From Lepisosteus oculatus (taxonomy: Eukaryota; Chordata; Actinopteri; Semionotiformes; Lepisosteidae), in NCBI RefSeq assembly GCF_040954835.1, contig NC_090698.1, positions 1,734,501-1,798,500 of the forward strand: 64,000 bases of DNA, in the 5' to 3' direction. The notes under the pieces are model-generated. The model was not told the DNA's origin. It did not search any database and saw only the letters and a program-made list of their open reading frames with translations. The stretch's first letter is position 1; the number at the start of each line of letters is the position of its first letter. Shown here piece by piece: positions 1-13,300 of the stretch. A program made the position numbers and the translations under genes.

Positions 1-1049
1 ATTAATTTCACTTACAAAACAAATGGTTAAAGCTCAAGCATGTTTAAGAGCTTTAACTCTATCTTACTATTATTAAGTCAATGAAAGGTTTGACTGTGTA
101 ACTAAGGGTCTGAATGGAACAAAAACCAGCAGGAGTGTGGGTCACCAGGACCAGGATTGGGAACCACTGGTGTAGAGTATCAATCACTTTAAGATCAACG
201 CATCGCCATTTCATCACGAAAAAATAATGCTGAAACTACAATGTGTTATGTTTATATGTTTCAACATGTTTAGCGGGTTGTTAGAATGCAGCTCTGCCTG
301 GTTTGGACACGAGCAAGACAGGGCTCTTCCCAGGAGTACAGGGTACAAGGAGAGACGAACACATGACTCGCGTCCTTCCGACCGCCATGAGGGTCCGTCA
401 ACTGCAGTCCCAGTTTCTCAGACTGGTTATTAAATCTTGGTAACAAAAGAAAGTCATTGACTGTATAGAAAAAAATTACAAATTTCCAATTAAGCACAAA
501 ACCTTGAACTTTGTGAAAGTATGGAAAGTCGCCATGTTATCGCAAACCTGTCAAAGGAGTTCCCATGAACTGTGATGTAATGCAGGCCCTTCCTCCTCAC
601 TAGTCACTGTAATGATGGAATGCATTGTATGAGCCAATAAGTACAGGTTGTGTAGCAGACCTTTCACTGCAGAAATGTTCCCATGTGATCTGCATGCAGA
701 TTTAACAAGTAGTATTTGTTGGCAAAACAGTCTCGAAGTCGAGAGCAATATTTCTATTGGATTAAAAGAGATGTATTCACAAGGCTGCATCTTTACAATG
801 TAGAGGGGCCGCACCACATCACCGGAAGGTGTGTTGCCTTGTGAATTGCAGATTGTGGAGCTGCACATACCTGGAAATTTCATCTTATTTTTTAATGAAA
901 ATAGGAGGTTTTAGAAGTCACTGTGTACAATTTACTTTTATTGTGGTTTGAAATGCCCTCATCAATGCTTATTCTTTCTAACCCCGAAATATAAAAATAG
1001 TGTATCAGCTCGGCTTTAACAAAGGCAGCTATGAAACCTAGCAGGTGTA

Positions 1050-1200
1050 GCTTTGCTGGGGGAGGTAACTGGAGCACCTTGCAGAACACCATTATGGCCA
1101 GGGAGAACATACACACTCCACGCAGACAGACTGAACCCAGGGCCCTGAAACTGTGAGACAGCAATGCTGACGGCCATGCCCCCATGTCACTCAACTTGTC
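1050..1200 (+). repeat. Interspersed repeat copy (GAGAACATGCAAACTCC family), fragment
   Basis: It contains gagaacatacacactccac, then a gaacccagggccc-type segment, shared with a longer copy at 45855-46145. This widespread vertebrate repeat often ends in 'CCACTGTGCCACC'-like sequence. It lies just before the first clip3 coding exon. Confidence 0.6.
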
Positions 1201-1225
1201 TCTCACATCGTTTTGTATTTCTCAG

Positions 1226-1375
1226 CCTGGGAGGACTCTGCCAGGATGACAAAGGAGGACACTGCCGAAGTGGGGGATGCCCAACCTACCTTGGAGTTTC
1301 AGAGTCCCGTTTCGGAGATAAGGAAAAGGCCCATGGTCCACCCCTCAGCTCCGGCTCCTCTTCCAAAAGACTACG
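1226..1375 (+). CDS. clip3: clip3 exon with start codon (residues 1-43)
   Basis: The acceptor tatttctcag ends at 1225, so 20 nt of 5' UTR precede the ATG at 1246; an upstream non-coding exon and the promoter therefore lie further left. The reading begins [17 protein letters not shown] and ends at KDY plus one base before the GT at 1376. The earlier in-frame stretch of open sequence starts at a TTG and crosses the acceptor, so it is not the start. Confidence 0.93.
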
Positions 1376-4300
1376 GTAAACTACACGTTTCTTTCTTAAG
1401 ACTATTTAGTTGGAGACAAGTTGGCCTGCTTGTGTATGTCGGTAAATCAAAGATGATGCACAGTTTCTTATGTTAAATTTGCTTCAGCTAGACTACAGGG
1501 GTCCACATGGTATTAATACATTTAGAATTGATTGATTGATTTAGAATTGACAAATATTTTGTTATAACTACCGAGTTTGGAATAGCTAATTGCATGTCTT
1601 TTCACAGTTCTGCTCACAACCATCAAGCTGTGAATACACACAGGAGAGACCAAAGAAGTGTATTGGCTATTTGTATGTTGTGTAATTTAAGATTAAGACC
1701 ACTTTATTGGCCATATACAATTTTGTGTATTAGAAATTCATCTTTTCGCAGACCCCAGCTTGCTCTCCATGAGACACACAGACAGGGAGAGAAGCTGGGG
1801 GTCAGAGCGCAGGGTCAGCCATTGTACAGCGCCCCTGGAGCAGTTGGGGTTAAGGGCCTTGCTCAGGGGCCCAACAGAGTAGGATTCCTCTGCCGGCCAC
1901 GGGATTTGAACCAACAACCTTCCAGCTAGAGGGGCAGATCCTGAGCCACAGAGCCACACCAGCCTCAGAGCCACCACCATTTAAAAAAAAATGATGTAGG
2001 AATCATTTTGTATGCAGAGTTCAAGGGGTATCCTGAGCAGTATTTACGAAGTGTTTCTGCCATTATGAGCGTGGGCACCTGTGTGAAGTTTGCATGGTCT
2101 TCCTGCGTCCTCCTGGAGCTCTAGCTTCCTCCTACCTCCCAAACACATTCTTTGACTGTGCTAAACTGCCTGTTCTTGAGGAGCAGTTCCGACCCTCCCT
2201 TCTTAATCCACCCTGGCTGGAGCAGGTCTACTACAATACAGATGCCAATATTTGGGATAAGAGGATAAATAAGTTGTTTTTTTAAAACCCTGTTATTCTG
2301 GTGTCTTTATCCCGTATGTTTTGTTATGGATCCAATCCAAAATTGCACAATCTTTATGTGATGCACCTGAGCTATAAAAGCCAGGCTAGGTATTGATGTG
2401 CCTTTTCATGTCTTAGTGTGAATAAATGGAACTTTTGTGAATCAGCTATAAGTGAAGTCAACAGCTGCTGGGAGCAGCCTGTCTTTATTTATGTGTTTTT
2501 TAATTCCACTTGGTTATGATTTACTCTGTCGCTGCTGTCTGCACTACACTGGGTTTATCAGGGGCTCGATTGTTCAATAGACTATGACAGACAGCAGAGG
2601 GGTATTGATCTCAAAGTGGTCAATATCCAACTCCCACTTGGCCAAGATGGGGGGCAGGGACTTCTACAGCAAGATGAATTGTGATGGCATGCCTCTGTGC
2701 TGTAAATATACCCCCTCTCGCAATGGGAACTATGTTTTCGGCCACAGACAGGCTCGTGTGCCTTTTGCATCGGTTGAAACCTTCCTGCAGCCCAGGAGCA
2801 GCAAACATACAACTGAACAACAAAAGAAAATGATAAACAAAAAGGACACATGTACTGTATGGACTAAAAACATCTGACTGTGATCTCATCCTCTAGCTCA
2901 TTTGCTCTTCTGTCAGCCATTTTACAGGAGAACACAGCCTCTCTTCTGGGTCTTTTAGGAAGGAGAGAACACGGAAATGAGCAAACAGCACATTCTGCAA
3001 CAAGAAAAATAAATACTTGAGAAACCAACTAGGGTAAAACCAGAAAATGCACACAACATCATGTGTGCATTTGGATTTTTTGGCAAAAAACATAAAATAA
3101 GCAACTACGCTGATATCAAATTCAATAATTAAAAACGACTACCCACAAAGTGGAGCAGCTATTTTGTACTATCCATACATACAAAAATCAGATTATGATT
3201 AAATTATGGTTAATCAAACACACATGGCTTTATAAACATATATGGCATGCAGTGCAGTGTTCACAAATTGTGATAAAAAACAAATTATTCTGTCAAGCAA
3301 TGCTTGGGTCCTGCCTAAATGTAAACTAAACTATGCTTCCACAGAATCTCTACGCTCACTGCTTGATCATGTGACTCTGACCCTGTGTACTGCAACAGTT
3401 TGTTCCAAATTCTTCTGAGCCAATTCTGACCTCCTCCCCTGGGGTTCCTTTCTTCAGCCTTTACTTTCTTCGATCCGAATGACCCGGCCTGCCAGGAAAT
3501 CCTGTACGATCCCCGGACCACGATCCCCGAGCTGTTTGCCATCATCAGACAATGGGTGCCACAGGTGCAGCACAAGATTGACATCATTGGGAACGAGGTG
3601 AGTGACAGCTGGCACACTTCCTAAGTGCTCTGCATCCTAACCTGCTTCCAGTCCGTGCTGAATAAGAGCTGCTTAGTTCTGCTTTGTGCGCCCTTGTCTA
3701 CCAAATCAGGCACCGGCTCGTGACTCTCTAAAGGTGGGGAAAAAAGCTATGGAGAATGAAACCGCTCCGATTCCGGAGCTGTCTGAGCCTCATTAGATGC
3801 ACAGAACCTACACAGCTATGTCATAAGAGCACAACTGCAGGGGATTTTAGAAATGTGGGTACATAAAGACACTGGCTTTATTAGTCACATACAGTACATT
3901 AAAAACAAAGCAAAAAAGCTCTGGCCCATACAGCCATGTGTAAATGCCATCACTGCGCTGTTTGTTTTCTTAGCATTTTTGAGAGTTGGAGAGCACCCTC
4001 CTCTTCTCAACTCTGTTGTGCTGTAAGCCAGTCTGTAAGAGTGTTACTTAGCTCAAAAAACAAACAGATAATCAATGCCTGTGTGTCCTGTCTGCTGCTC
4101 ATACCAAAGGGCTTTGTGGTCAGTGGAGTGGATATATCAAAGCTGCAAGTTCCCCTGTGGAATGTGACTGACGCAAGCTGGCTGTGGGCACAACACTGCA
4201 GGAACAGGCTATCCTCCTGGTGTCTTTAGCTTAATTGTTCAACCATGGTCATGGTCTTTTCTCAAAAACCAATAAGGTTGTATCTTTCTCTACTGCCACA

Positions 4301-7300
4301 TACATACAGTACATTAACTGGAAATAATCTAGAAATGGGCAGCCCAGCGATTAAGCCTGTGTCCCACACAGAATTAATGATTTTCTTGGCTGTCCTTCAT
4401 CAAGGACGTGAAAAAGGAATCACTGGATTCATGCTACTTTTCAGCACAATAACCTCCTTGATATCATTCTGGAGAAAATAGCAAGAACCTTCATGCACTT
4501 CACTGCAAGCGCAGATCAGAGCATTATAGTGGATCCTCTGTGGGGTCTGTAGTAGAACACTGGCAACAGGACAAACACCACCCATCAAAAATCCAAAATT
4601 GCTGGATTTGCCTAGAGCACAGTATTAAGTCGAAAAATGAACTTGCCGGATTCTTGGTTCAGATTAGAGGAATAAAGCAGTTTAATTCTTAAATTTGATA
4701 TGCTCTCTGATTTGTTTTTGTAAAACTGAAAGGAAAACAGCTGGAATCTGGCTGGTCTACATTTTACACACATTGAAGCTTTAGTGCATTTGTCTTGTGT
4801 ATGGTTCACAAGCTCTTTATTCTTTACTGATTATTCCTTATTGGCCAGACTGAATAATGTATAAGTGTTGCCAGGTTTGTCCATCTTTCTTTGAACCCTG
4901 GTTACCATACCAGAAGATCAGTTATGCACATAACTGATGAAGTTTTGGATCAGAACCATGAGCTGAATCTTCCTTTCCAACACACCTAGTCATGCAAGAC
5001 TGAAGTAACTACTTCATTCTTCCAAGAATACACAGTATGCCTAAATATACGACTAAATAGAGTAAAGCCGATTCATACATTTTCCCAGACCTTTTGTCCC
5101 AGCTGTTCTAAATCATACTCATTTCTGACACTGTTGCTCAGTTATATGTATCGTATAACAATCTCCTTTTTGCATTTTGCCTCCCACATCCCTTCTCCAT
5201 CCCATACCCTGACCTGTGCATCTCCCATAGGTTAAATCCTCTCTTTGCATGGTGGTCCTGGCTTCCTCATTCTATATCCAAGCAGTTTAAGCCAAATGTC
5301 ATGACAGATATCCTCAAACACATCTAATTCTTGGGTGTCATTCCTTGTGGAATTATCTTTGTGCCATGACTACTTCTTTAATAATGACAGGCAGCTGTAC
5401 TTTGAGGCTTTTTGTGATTTGAATTAATCTTAATGCTACGAAGGATATATTAAACTCTCACCGATGCACACTGGCCATAGACTGATCCTGCTCACCTCCT
5501 TACACCCATGATGCAATAATGGTATGTGAAGGAACATTTTTTAGTTCTTTAACAAAACCTGCAGTTTATCATTATAAACAGTTATTGGCTGAGTGGAGCA
5601 TGTACAGCTGTATGCAAAAGTTTGGGCACCCCAGGCCAAATTACATGTTAAGTGTATTTTCCAAGTAAAAAGAATTTAACACAACCTCTGCAGCGAACAA
5701 ACTTAAACTTGACAAATTTTAATCCACAGTTACTATTTATTTGCTGAATTCAACAGATTGAAAAAATAAAACCGTAAATATGGCATATGTGCAAAAGTTT
5801 GAGCACCCTATCAGTAAGTACTTAGTATTACCCCCTTTGGCAGAAATCACAGCCTAGAAATGTTTCTTGTAGCCAGCTAACAGTCTTGTGTTAACAGTTT
5901 TGTGTAATGCTTTAAGTTGAAAATTGAGGTGGATTTTGTTTATGATAAAGAGGATAAACTGGGATTATCAACAAATTGTAAATACGACGTTTACATTGGC
6001 ATTACTAATTTTTCACTTGAGTGTATGGAGGATTGTCAGCTGTCACTGAGAGCAGTTTATTAAATGTATTTTTTTATTCACAATCAGACAAATGCAACAT
6101 AAATTGTTATCTTTGTCTTCTAAGTATATTAATACACTTTCAGCATAGCTTTCTCCCCATTTAGATTTATTTTTCTTGGTATTTTGGGATCAAACGTGGA
6201 AAGATTAGATTAGTAATCATTTTAGAAAAGTGTAATCTATACTAAAAAGCTGTATTTATTTAATACCACTCGATACTTATATTAATGGAGTTTAGTTGAT
6301 ACTGTTTAAACTTTTAATTATTTTAAATTGTATTACAGCATTGTACACATGCTTAAAAGAGGAGAAAACGCAAGCCTTCTTCAGGTGTGAGGGTCTTCTG
6401 CTCAGAATGAAACGCTAAAATGTAATGTAGGCTCTGAATGGGTTCAATTATGATTTGGGCTTGATTAAGATCGCTGCCTTTCATCCAAAATCCTGCTTGA
6501 ATCCTTCTAAACTAAAAATTAGACACGAGAAGGGGCTCTGGTGAAATTTCTCTTTTTTTCTTCGAAAAATATCTTACCCGCTGCAAACCGGGCACAGAAG
6601 GATTAAAAGAAGCCAGACAGGCAGGGGGAAGAGTGAGTTCTAGATAAAGAGGTATCCAGGTAACAGTGAAGGTAACAGCCGCAGACGTGGCCTACTTAGC
6701 CCGCCAGGGTTACCCTACGCTCCAGGCGTTCCTCTGGGCCCTGGCGCCGACTGAGGTGCAGCGCCACGTGATGCTGGTCGCGCTGGTCCTCCTGGAGCAG
6801 GCCCTGGCTCTGGCTGAGCAGGCTGATGCCGTATTCGAGGAGACCAGTGGGCACCAACGGAGGGGCAGCAGGTGGGTGGTTGCCTTGACTTGGGCCAGCG
6901 AGAGTTGGTGGGGCAGGGGGAATGAATCAGTCTCGCGGTAGGCAGGGCGGGAGGTGTCCGGGGTGTGTGGGATGACCGGAGCGGGAAGCGGAGGTGGCAG
7001 CGGCGTGCGTCGCCTGGGCCTGCCGGAGCCGCAGGTGTCGGGGCGAGCGTGCCAGAGCTGACTCCCAGTATGGTGAGATAAGCTTGCCCCTACCCGGTCT
7101 GTAAGGCACTCTGTGCACTGTGGGAGGCCTTGGAGGCGAGGGACGGGGTGCTGCGCCGGGGGTGGCAGGTGCCCTCCAGCGACGAGGTCACTGCTTGGCG
7201 GCCTCCGGCTGGCCGTGCACCACTTGGAGAACTGCCCCACAGAGCAACCGCAACACCACAAACTGCCACCTGACCTCGCCGTTGGAGGGTACCCGCCTCC

Positions 7301-10300
7301 CCCGGCGCAGCACCCCGTCCCTCACGCCCAAGTCAAGGCAGCCACCCACCTGCTGCAACCAGTCCAACCCAAGGATACAGTACACACGGACTGGGGCAAG
7401 GTAGAAGGGGTGTTTCACCCTCGCAGCCCCAAAATCCCAGCAGGGGGCGCTCACCCTCCGGTCCATGTGGGTCTTAATGCCCCACTATAGTGACGGGGAC
7501 ACTATACTGTAAACAGGCGCCGTCCTCCAGATGAGACGTAAAACTGAGGTCCTGACTCTCTGTGGTCATTAAAAATCCCAGGGCGTTTCTCGAAAAGAGT
7601 AGGGGTGTAACCCCGGCGTCCTGGCCAAATTTCCCATTGGTCCTTACCAATCATGGCCTCCTAATAATCCCCCTCTATGAATTGGCTTTATTACTCTGCT
7701 CTCCTCCCCACTGAGAGCTGGTGTGTGGGGAGCGTTCTGGCGCACTATGGCTGCCGTCACATCATCCAGGTGGGGCTGCACATTGGTGGTGGTGGAGGGG
7801 ATCCCCATTACCTGTAAAGCGCTTTGAGTGGAGTGTCCAGAAAAGCGCTGTATAAGTGTAAGCAATTATTATTAAAGTGCACGGTGAGCGCCCTGGGGGT
7901 CCGGCTGCCTCGGTGCCGGCAGGACAGGGTGATGGTCGAACCGGTGTCGACGAGGGCCTGGCAGGGTCTGCCCTCGTCAGGCAGGGAAGGAATAAGCCAA
8001 CTCTTCCCACAGCAGGCAGGGTGAAGCGCTCCATGCTTGGAATAGCAATATTATGGACAATCAATTGACAATAAACATAGAAAAGCACATATTAAATTTG
8101 GGAAATTCGGTTTCAAAAGTCCTCATATCAACGATGCCTATACTGTGTTCCTCTACAGTATGCTTATCTATTGTAATGCATTCGCCTCTCTCTTAGGCTG
8201 TGCAAACGATCTTTTAGATTTTTATAGAGAAATAGAGGCTGTACAGTATGCGTTACAATATAAACATTTACTGTCAACCTTTAAATCAACAATTAATTTA
8301 AAGACGATCTGTCAGAGCGCAATGAAACCTATTACTCGATTCTTATGGAGTTTTTATTTTTAAATAAATTTTAGCAAAGTCATGTATTTTAAAAATCTTA
8401 AGATTTCTTTATTTATGTCTTTATTTAGTGGTTTCATTAGTGACAAAGGCTAAACTTTCTTGGAAAAATGTCTTTTATGTAAACCATGTTTGCTATTAAT
8501 TCATTTAGGGCTAGAATATGTTCATTGTCTTCCAATAAAGAAGGTTTCCTTTCGCTGTAGTCAGGTTGACATTAGAAGCTTGCCACGCCAGAAGCTTGTT
8601 ACACCAATGCATTAGCATGTTAAAGCGATTTAATTGAGGAGCCTAGCTTTCTTAACTAGTAAGTACTGTACTTCCTTTGTTTTGGAGGGGAGGAGGTGTC
8701 TTTCGCTGGAAATCTCACCCCCTTCTACTTTGAAAATACCTGTGAAACTGGTTTAATTCGTCACAGCCAGCACTCCCGCTGGCCGCCCACGTGTTATGCT
8801 CTTTGTTAATGTCTAAGCCGGAACACATCATTATATCTCATTTTGTATTTCTTTTTTAAAAAAAAATTTGCCCAGCCTAACAGTATTGTTGTTATTGTTT
8901 TTATCCTGCAAAGCGCTTTGAGGAGCCAGCTTTAAAGGCGCCATATACAATAAAGTTAATTATTATTACTATTGTTAATTTGCTGGATAGAGAGGTGAAC
9001 ATTATTACGCAGAAGACAGAGATAGCGATTTACGTTGCATTGTGCATTGTGCTGCTGTAATACAGTTTTAAATAATTAAAAGTCTAAACAGTATCAGCTT
9101 TATTTATGGGTTTTAAATAAAGGCGATTTAAACGCGATTTAAATCAATATAAATGTTTATATTGTAACGCCTAGGTGACTATTCATTGTTATTAAAATGA
9201 CTTAAATTCGATCATGTTGTGATATTTAGAATTATAAATTTGTTTGGTGCGAGTGAAGGTTTATTTAATCTTTGAGCCAGGGAAACGTTTTATTTTTTCA
9301 GAGAAATGTTTGTTAAAAAAAGTCATGTGGGAGTCATGAACCTAACCCACAGCGCCACCGGTGAGGTCACATGAGGACTGTTGAAAAAGCACTACAAAAC
9401 ATTATGTAACAATTCTTGTGTTGCGGTACATGAGTATAATTATATCGTTATTAATTTCTTTAGATACGCGATTCCATATTATATTCCCTTTTAATCAAAT
9501 TCTAAAAGTATGCTTGTTGACTCCGGTATCACGTTAAAGACTTCGATGCTTAAAATGTTTAGGGAGAAATGGAATACTGGTGTGTATGTTTTCTTTAAAG
9601 TACCGAGACCAGCCATATACTGTATGTTTATGTTCCAAAATTAATGGGTGCCCCTGTCGGTCAACCAATCACGTACCGCGGTATTTTGCATCGTGACACG
9701 CGAGGCCGTAGCCAATTACCTCCGGTACGTGTCTGTGCCGCGCACTTTGAATGGCTGCATCTGTAGATTAAGGCCTAACGAGTCAATTAATTTCTGAGAC
9801 CTTACAAAAAAATAACACTAGTGCACATGCCACATTTACTGTTTTATTTTTTTCAATCTGTTAAATGTAGCAAATAAATAGTAACTGCATTAAAATTTGC
9901 AGAAATATGTCAAGTTTAAGTTTGTTCGCTGCAGAGGCTGTGTTAACTTCTTTTCACTTAGAAAATATACAAAACATGTAATTTGGCCTGGGGTGCCCAA
10001 ACATTTGCATACAACTGTATGATTTCTTTCTATATAGTGGATTTGAAGTTTTTTATAACTTGGTAGCATGAAAATTGCCTCTGCAAATCAGTGTATACAA
10101 AAAAGAAATTTGAAGATAAACATAAGGGTTTAGATTTTTGCACTTTCAAAAGCCCTGCTTGACTATAACTTGTTTCATCTTGACTGTACTGACAGCTACA
10201 AGTGACTGTGTACAAGTGACAGTTCACAGTTACAATTGTAACCGAATTCCTTCAATACCTATCCTCTGTTATCCCAAATCCAAGAAACAGGAATGGCAGT

Positions 10301-13300
10301 TCCACTTTTCGACAGAACCATTAGGATGGTAGCTATTATCTTCTCGGTGTGTTAACACATTATTCACTAGGAATGACAACAGGAATTAGGTGTATTAAAA
10401 GATTAATTGAGTATTTTAAGTTACAATAATTTGGTTTAACCAGCTTGGCTGAGGGCTGACCTCCTGGCCTGAAGATGAGGAGGCTGGAACCCCCCTGCTA
10501 AGAGAAGAGTGACCAAGTGGCAGACACAGGTGGAGATGGGATATAAAAGATTAATGTGAGGGAGAGAAGGGAGTTAGTAATTAATTATGTTTAACTGAAG
10601 AAAGGACATCATTAATATTGACAAATTACTGACAGCTGAGAATGACTGAACTTGGCTGTTGTCATCCCTCCCAAACCCTTGTTACAAACTCCATTTAGAA
10701 AAATCCCTAGGATGATTCCTACAAACCCTGCTGGCCACACACCCTGCTCACTCATTCTGATCTATCTAAATTTTACTCTGTCTGCTGTCCCAGGATAGCA
10801 GAAGCTCTGAATCAAAGTATATCTTGCACAGACTGGAAAGACTTCTTTAAAAAGGTGCAAAGGCAAGTTTTTGCCTTTGTTCTAGCAATGGGCCAAAGGG
10901 GAGAGACACTACAGCTGTATTATACTGTATATACAGTACAATCAAAGCTGGAGACTCAGAATGATCAAAACACAGTGTAAACAATTGGAACGAGGAGTAT
11001 GGAGGCAGATGGTAGAAGCACTTCAGACTCTCCATATTAAAAAAGGAATTGTGTGCAAACAGGGGCACGTGCAGGAATTTAGAAAGTAAAGTGCCATTTT
11101 CAATCAGAGCTGTGATCAGAACTAAGGAGTTATGGAGAGGTGGCTTTCCCAGGGTGGTGCCTCCCAAGTGCTGTATTGATCACTGCAGGCAGTAAATTCG
11201 CTCTGTTGTCAGTTGTTATTCCTCAGTGTTCCCAGGAGCCAGAATACCACCAAGGATTGACTGTCGCAGTAATAAGCCTTTTCAATTAGGCTGGCTGGCC
11301 TGCATTAGCAGAGGCAGTAAATTAAACCATTGTCTGATCTGTGTAAGTGTCATCTGCTCCTTCGCGAAAGACCATGTTGATCTGACAGGATTTAGCTCTC
11401 CAAATGCTCTTGCTGTTGCTCCCAGGACAGGTGAAGTTTTTAAGATCAGTCTCCATTTTAGCTGCTAATATAGATTGTGTAGTAGGGTATTCTAGTACTG
11501 TCTTTGATTCAAGAAGTTAGAGGTGCTTGAACCTCCTTGGGATTCAGAATGAGCCCTGCTGTAAATTCAGAAATGAACATGAGGGGGCAGATCTAATAAT
11601 AATAATAATAAAAATAATAATAAACTTTGTTTTTATTATTTACAGAATGACAACAACAATAAAAAAATACACAAGATATGCACAATGAGAGGAGACAGTA
11701 GACAGGGGTATTGAATACAGTAGGAGCAGAGGGGTAAAGAATGGAACCAGTTAAGTACAGGCTCTTCTAAAGAAGGTTTTGAGTCCAGATTTGAAGGAGT
11801 TTAGAGAAGGTGACTCTCTGATATCTTTGGGGAGAGAGTTCCAGAGTTTTGGGGCGCAGCAGGAGAAGGTCCTGTCACCCATAGAGTGTAAACGGGCTTG
11901 AGGGACATATAGGAGACCAGAATTAGAAGAGCGAAGGTTGTGAGGTTGGGAGTAGGGTGATAATAGTTCACACAGGTACTGAGGTGCCAAGCCATGCAGA
12001 GCCTTATAGGTGAGCATGAGGAATTTGAAGTCCATACAAAATTTGACAGGAAACCAGTGCAAGGACTCCATGATAGGAGTAATGTGCTCACTTTCATTCC
12101 ACCTGGTCAGGATTCTGGCTGCCAAATTAACATCAAATGTAGTCTAGCGATAATTCTGAGGTGAAAGAAAGATGTTTTGACAATATGTTGCACATCAAAT
12201 ATCACCCCCAGGTTTTTCCATTTAGACTGAAGTTCAAATACAGTGCCATCCACAGAAAGGGTTACAGCACTGGCTTTACAAAGCCAATTGTATAACAACT
12301 CAGGGTTTCAAATTTAGCCTGTGCAAAAGATCATGAAACACAGCTACCACAGCTAAATGGTTTGAGAAATGTAACCATCATTAAATCTGAGATAAAACAA
12401 CTCCTCTGTTTTTGGACTCCTTTAAATTGCAGTTTTTCCTATTGTTACCCCATGAAATGAAAAGACTTACGAATCTGGCTGAGTAAACATATTTTTCTGT
12501 GTTATTTCACGTGTTACCGAGCCAGGGATACCTGTGGTATGTTCAAAGTCTACTGATGAATAAGCATTGCATACTGTATACAAAGGCAGTTTGATCACTT
12601 TAAAGAAAATAAATGCCTGAGTTTAAACACTCCAGTGTTTAGGCGTCAGTTGCCAACATTGTTTACGCTTCCAGTACACAGTGACATTTTAAATGATTAT
12701 CTTATCATATTAACCTAGTCAATTGACCTGCATTGCAAATTGGGATTTAGAAATTATGTAACTTCACTTGCCTTGCCTTTTCCTTTAATAAATATTTGTT
12801 TTTAAAAGTAAAATATTAAGTTCTTTAAAAATCTAAATTTCTCAGTTTTTATCTGATATTTTATTCTACTTGGGTGCATGCCAAGGAAGGTAAAGGTTTA
12901 AAGCATCTTGTACAATTCTGGTTTTGTCATCCATACAGTATGTCACACATCTGTTGTATGCATATGAGCAAGGCAATCCAGTGTCCTTCCTGTAAAAGCC
13001 CATAGAAGGAAATATTGTGAAACACTTAACAACATTTTTAGAAGGCTTTCATATGGTTGTATCTTCATTCCACGATGTGTCCCCTGCAGGCCCTGATTTA
13101 GATGTTCAATAAAAAATAAATCTGGATACCACAGGAGCACAACTGTTGTAGGAATACTAGGCAATTCCAATATACAATGTCTCTGCAATGTCTTAACATG
13201 GTGTGCAGTATTATAATCATTTGACACCCTAGCTCAGGCGTCGCAGACCTGTAACTCAAAATCATTCCATGGTGACCCCAAAGTAGTTTGTGCATAACTG

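Larger units (their letters stand above)
5605..10017. mobile_element. Decayed Tc1/mariner-like transposon with ~200-bp inverted ends
   Basis: The end at 5605-5808 (starting cagctgtatgcaaaagtttg) is repeated in inverse orientation at 9821-10017, with TA on both outer flanks (5603-5604, 10018-10019), as expected for Tc1/mariner insertion. The left end carries a second copy of the outer motif (tgcaaaagtttgagcaccc, about 5790-5808), an IR/DR arrangement; the matching inner copy on the right is mostly lost. No transposase frame remains. The interior holds other elements, so either the transposon was filled by later insertions or two copies lie head to head. Sits in clip3 intron 2. Confidence 0.65.

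Noticed and set aside
6710-7261. 183-codon minus-strand open frame in a GC-rich island
   Set aside because: Part of the Ty3/gypsy remnant region; the frame does not follow the retroelement reading and has no host-gene signal.
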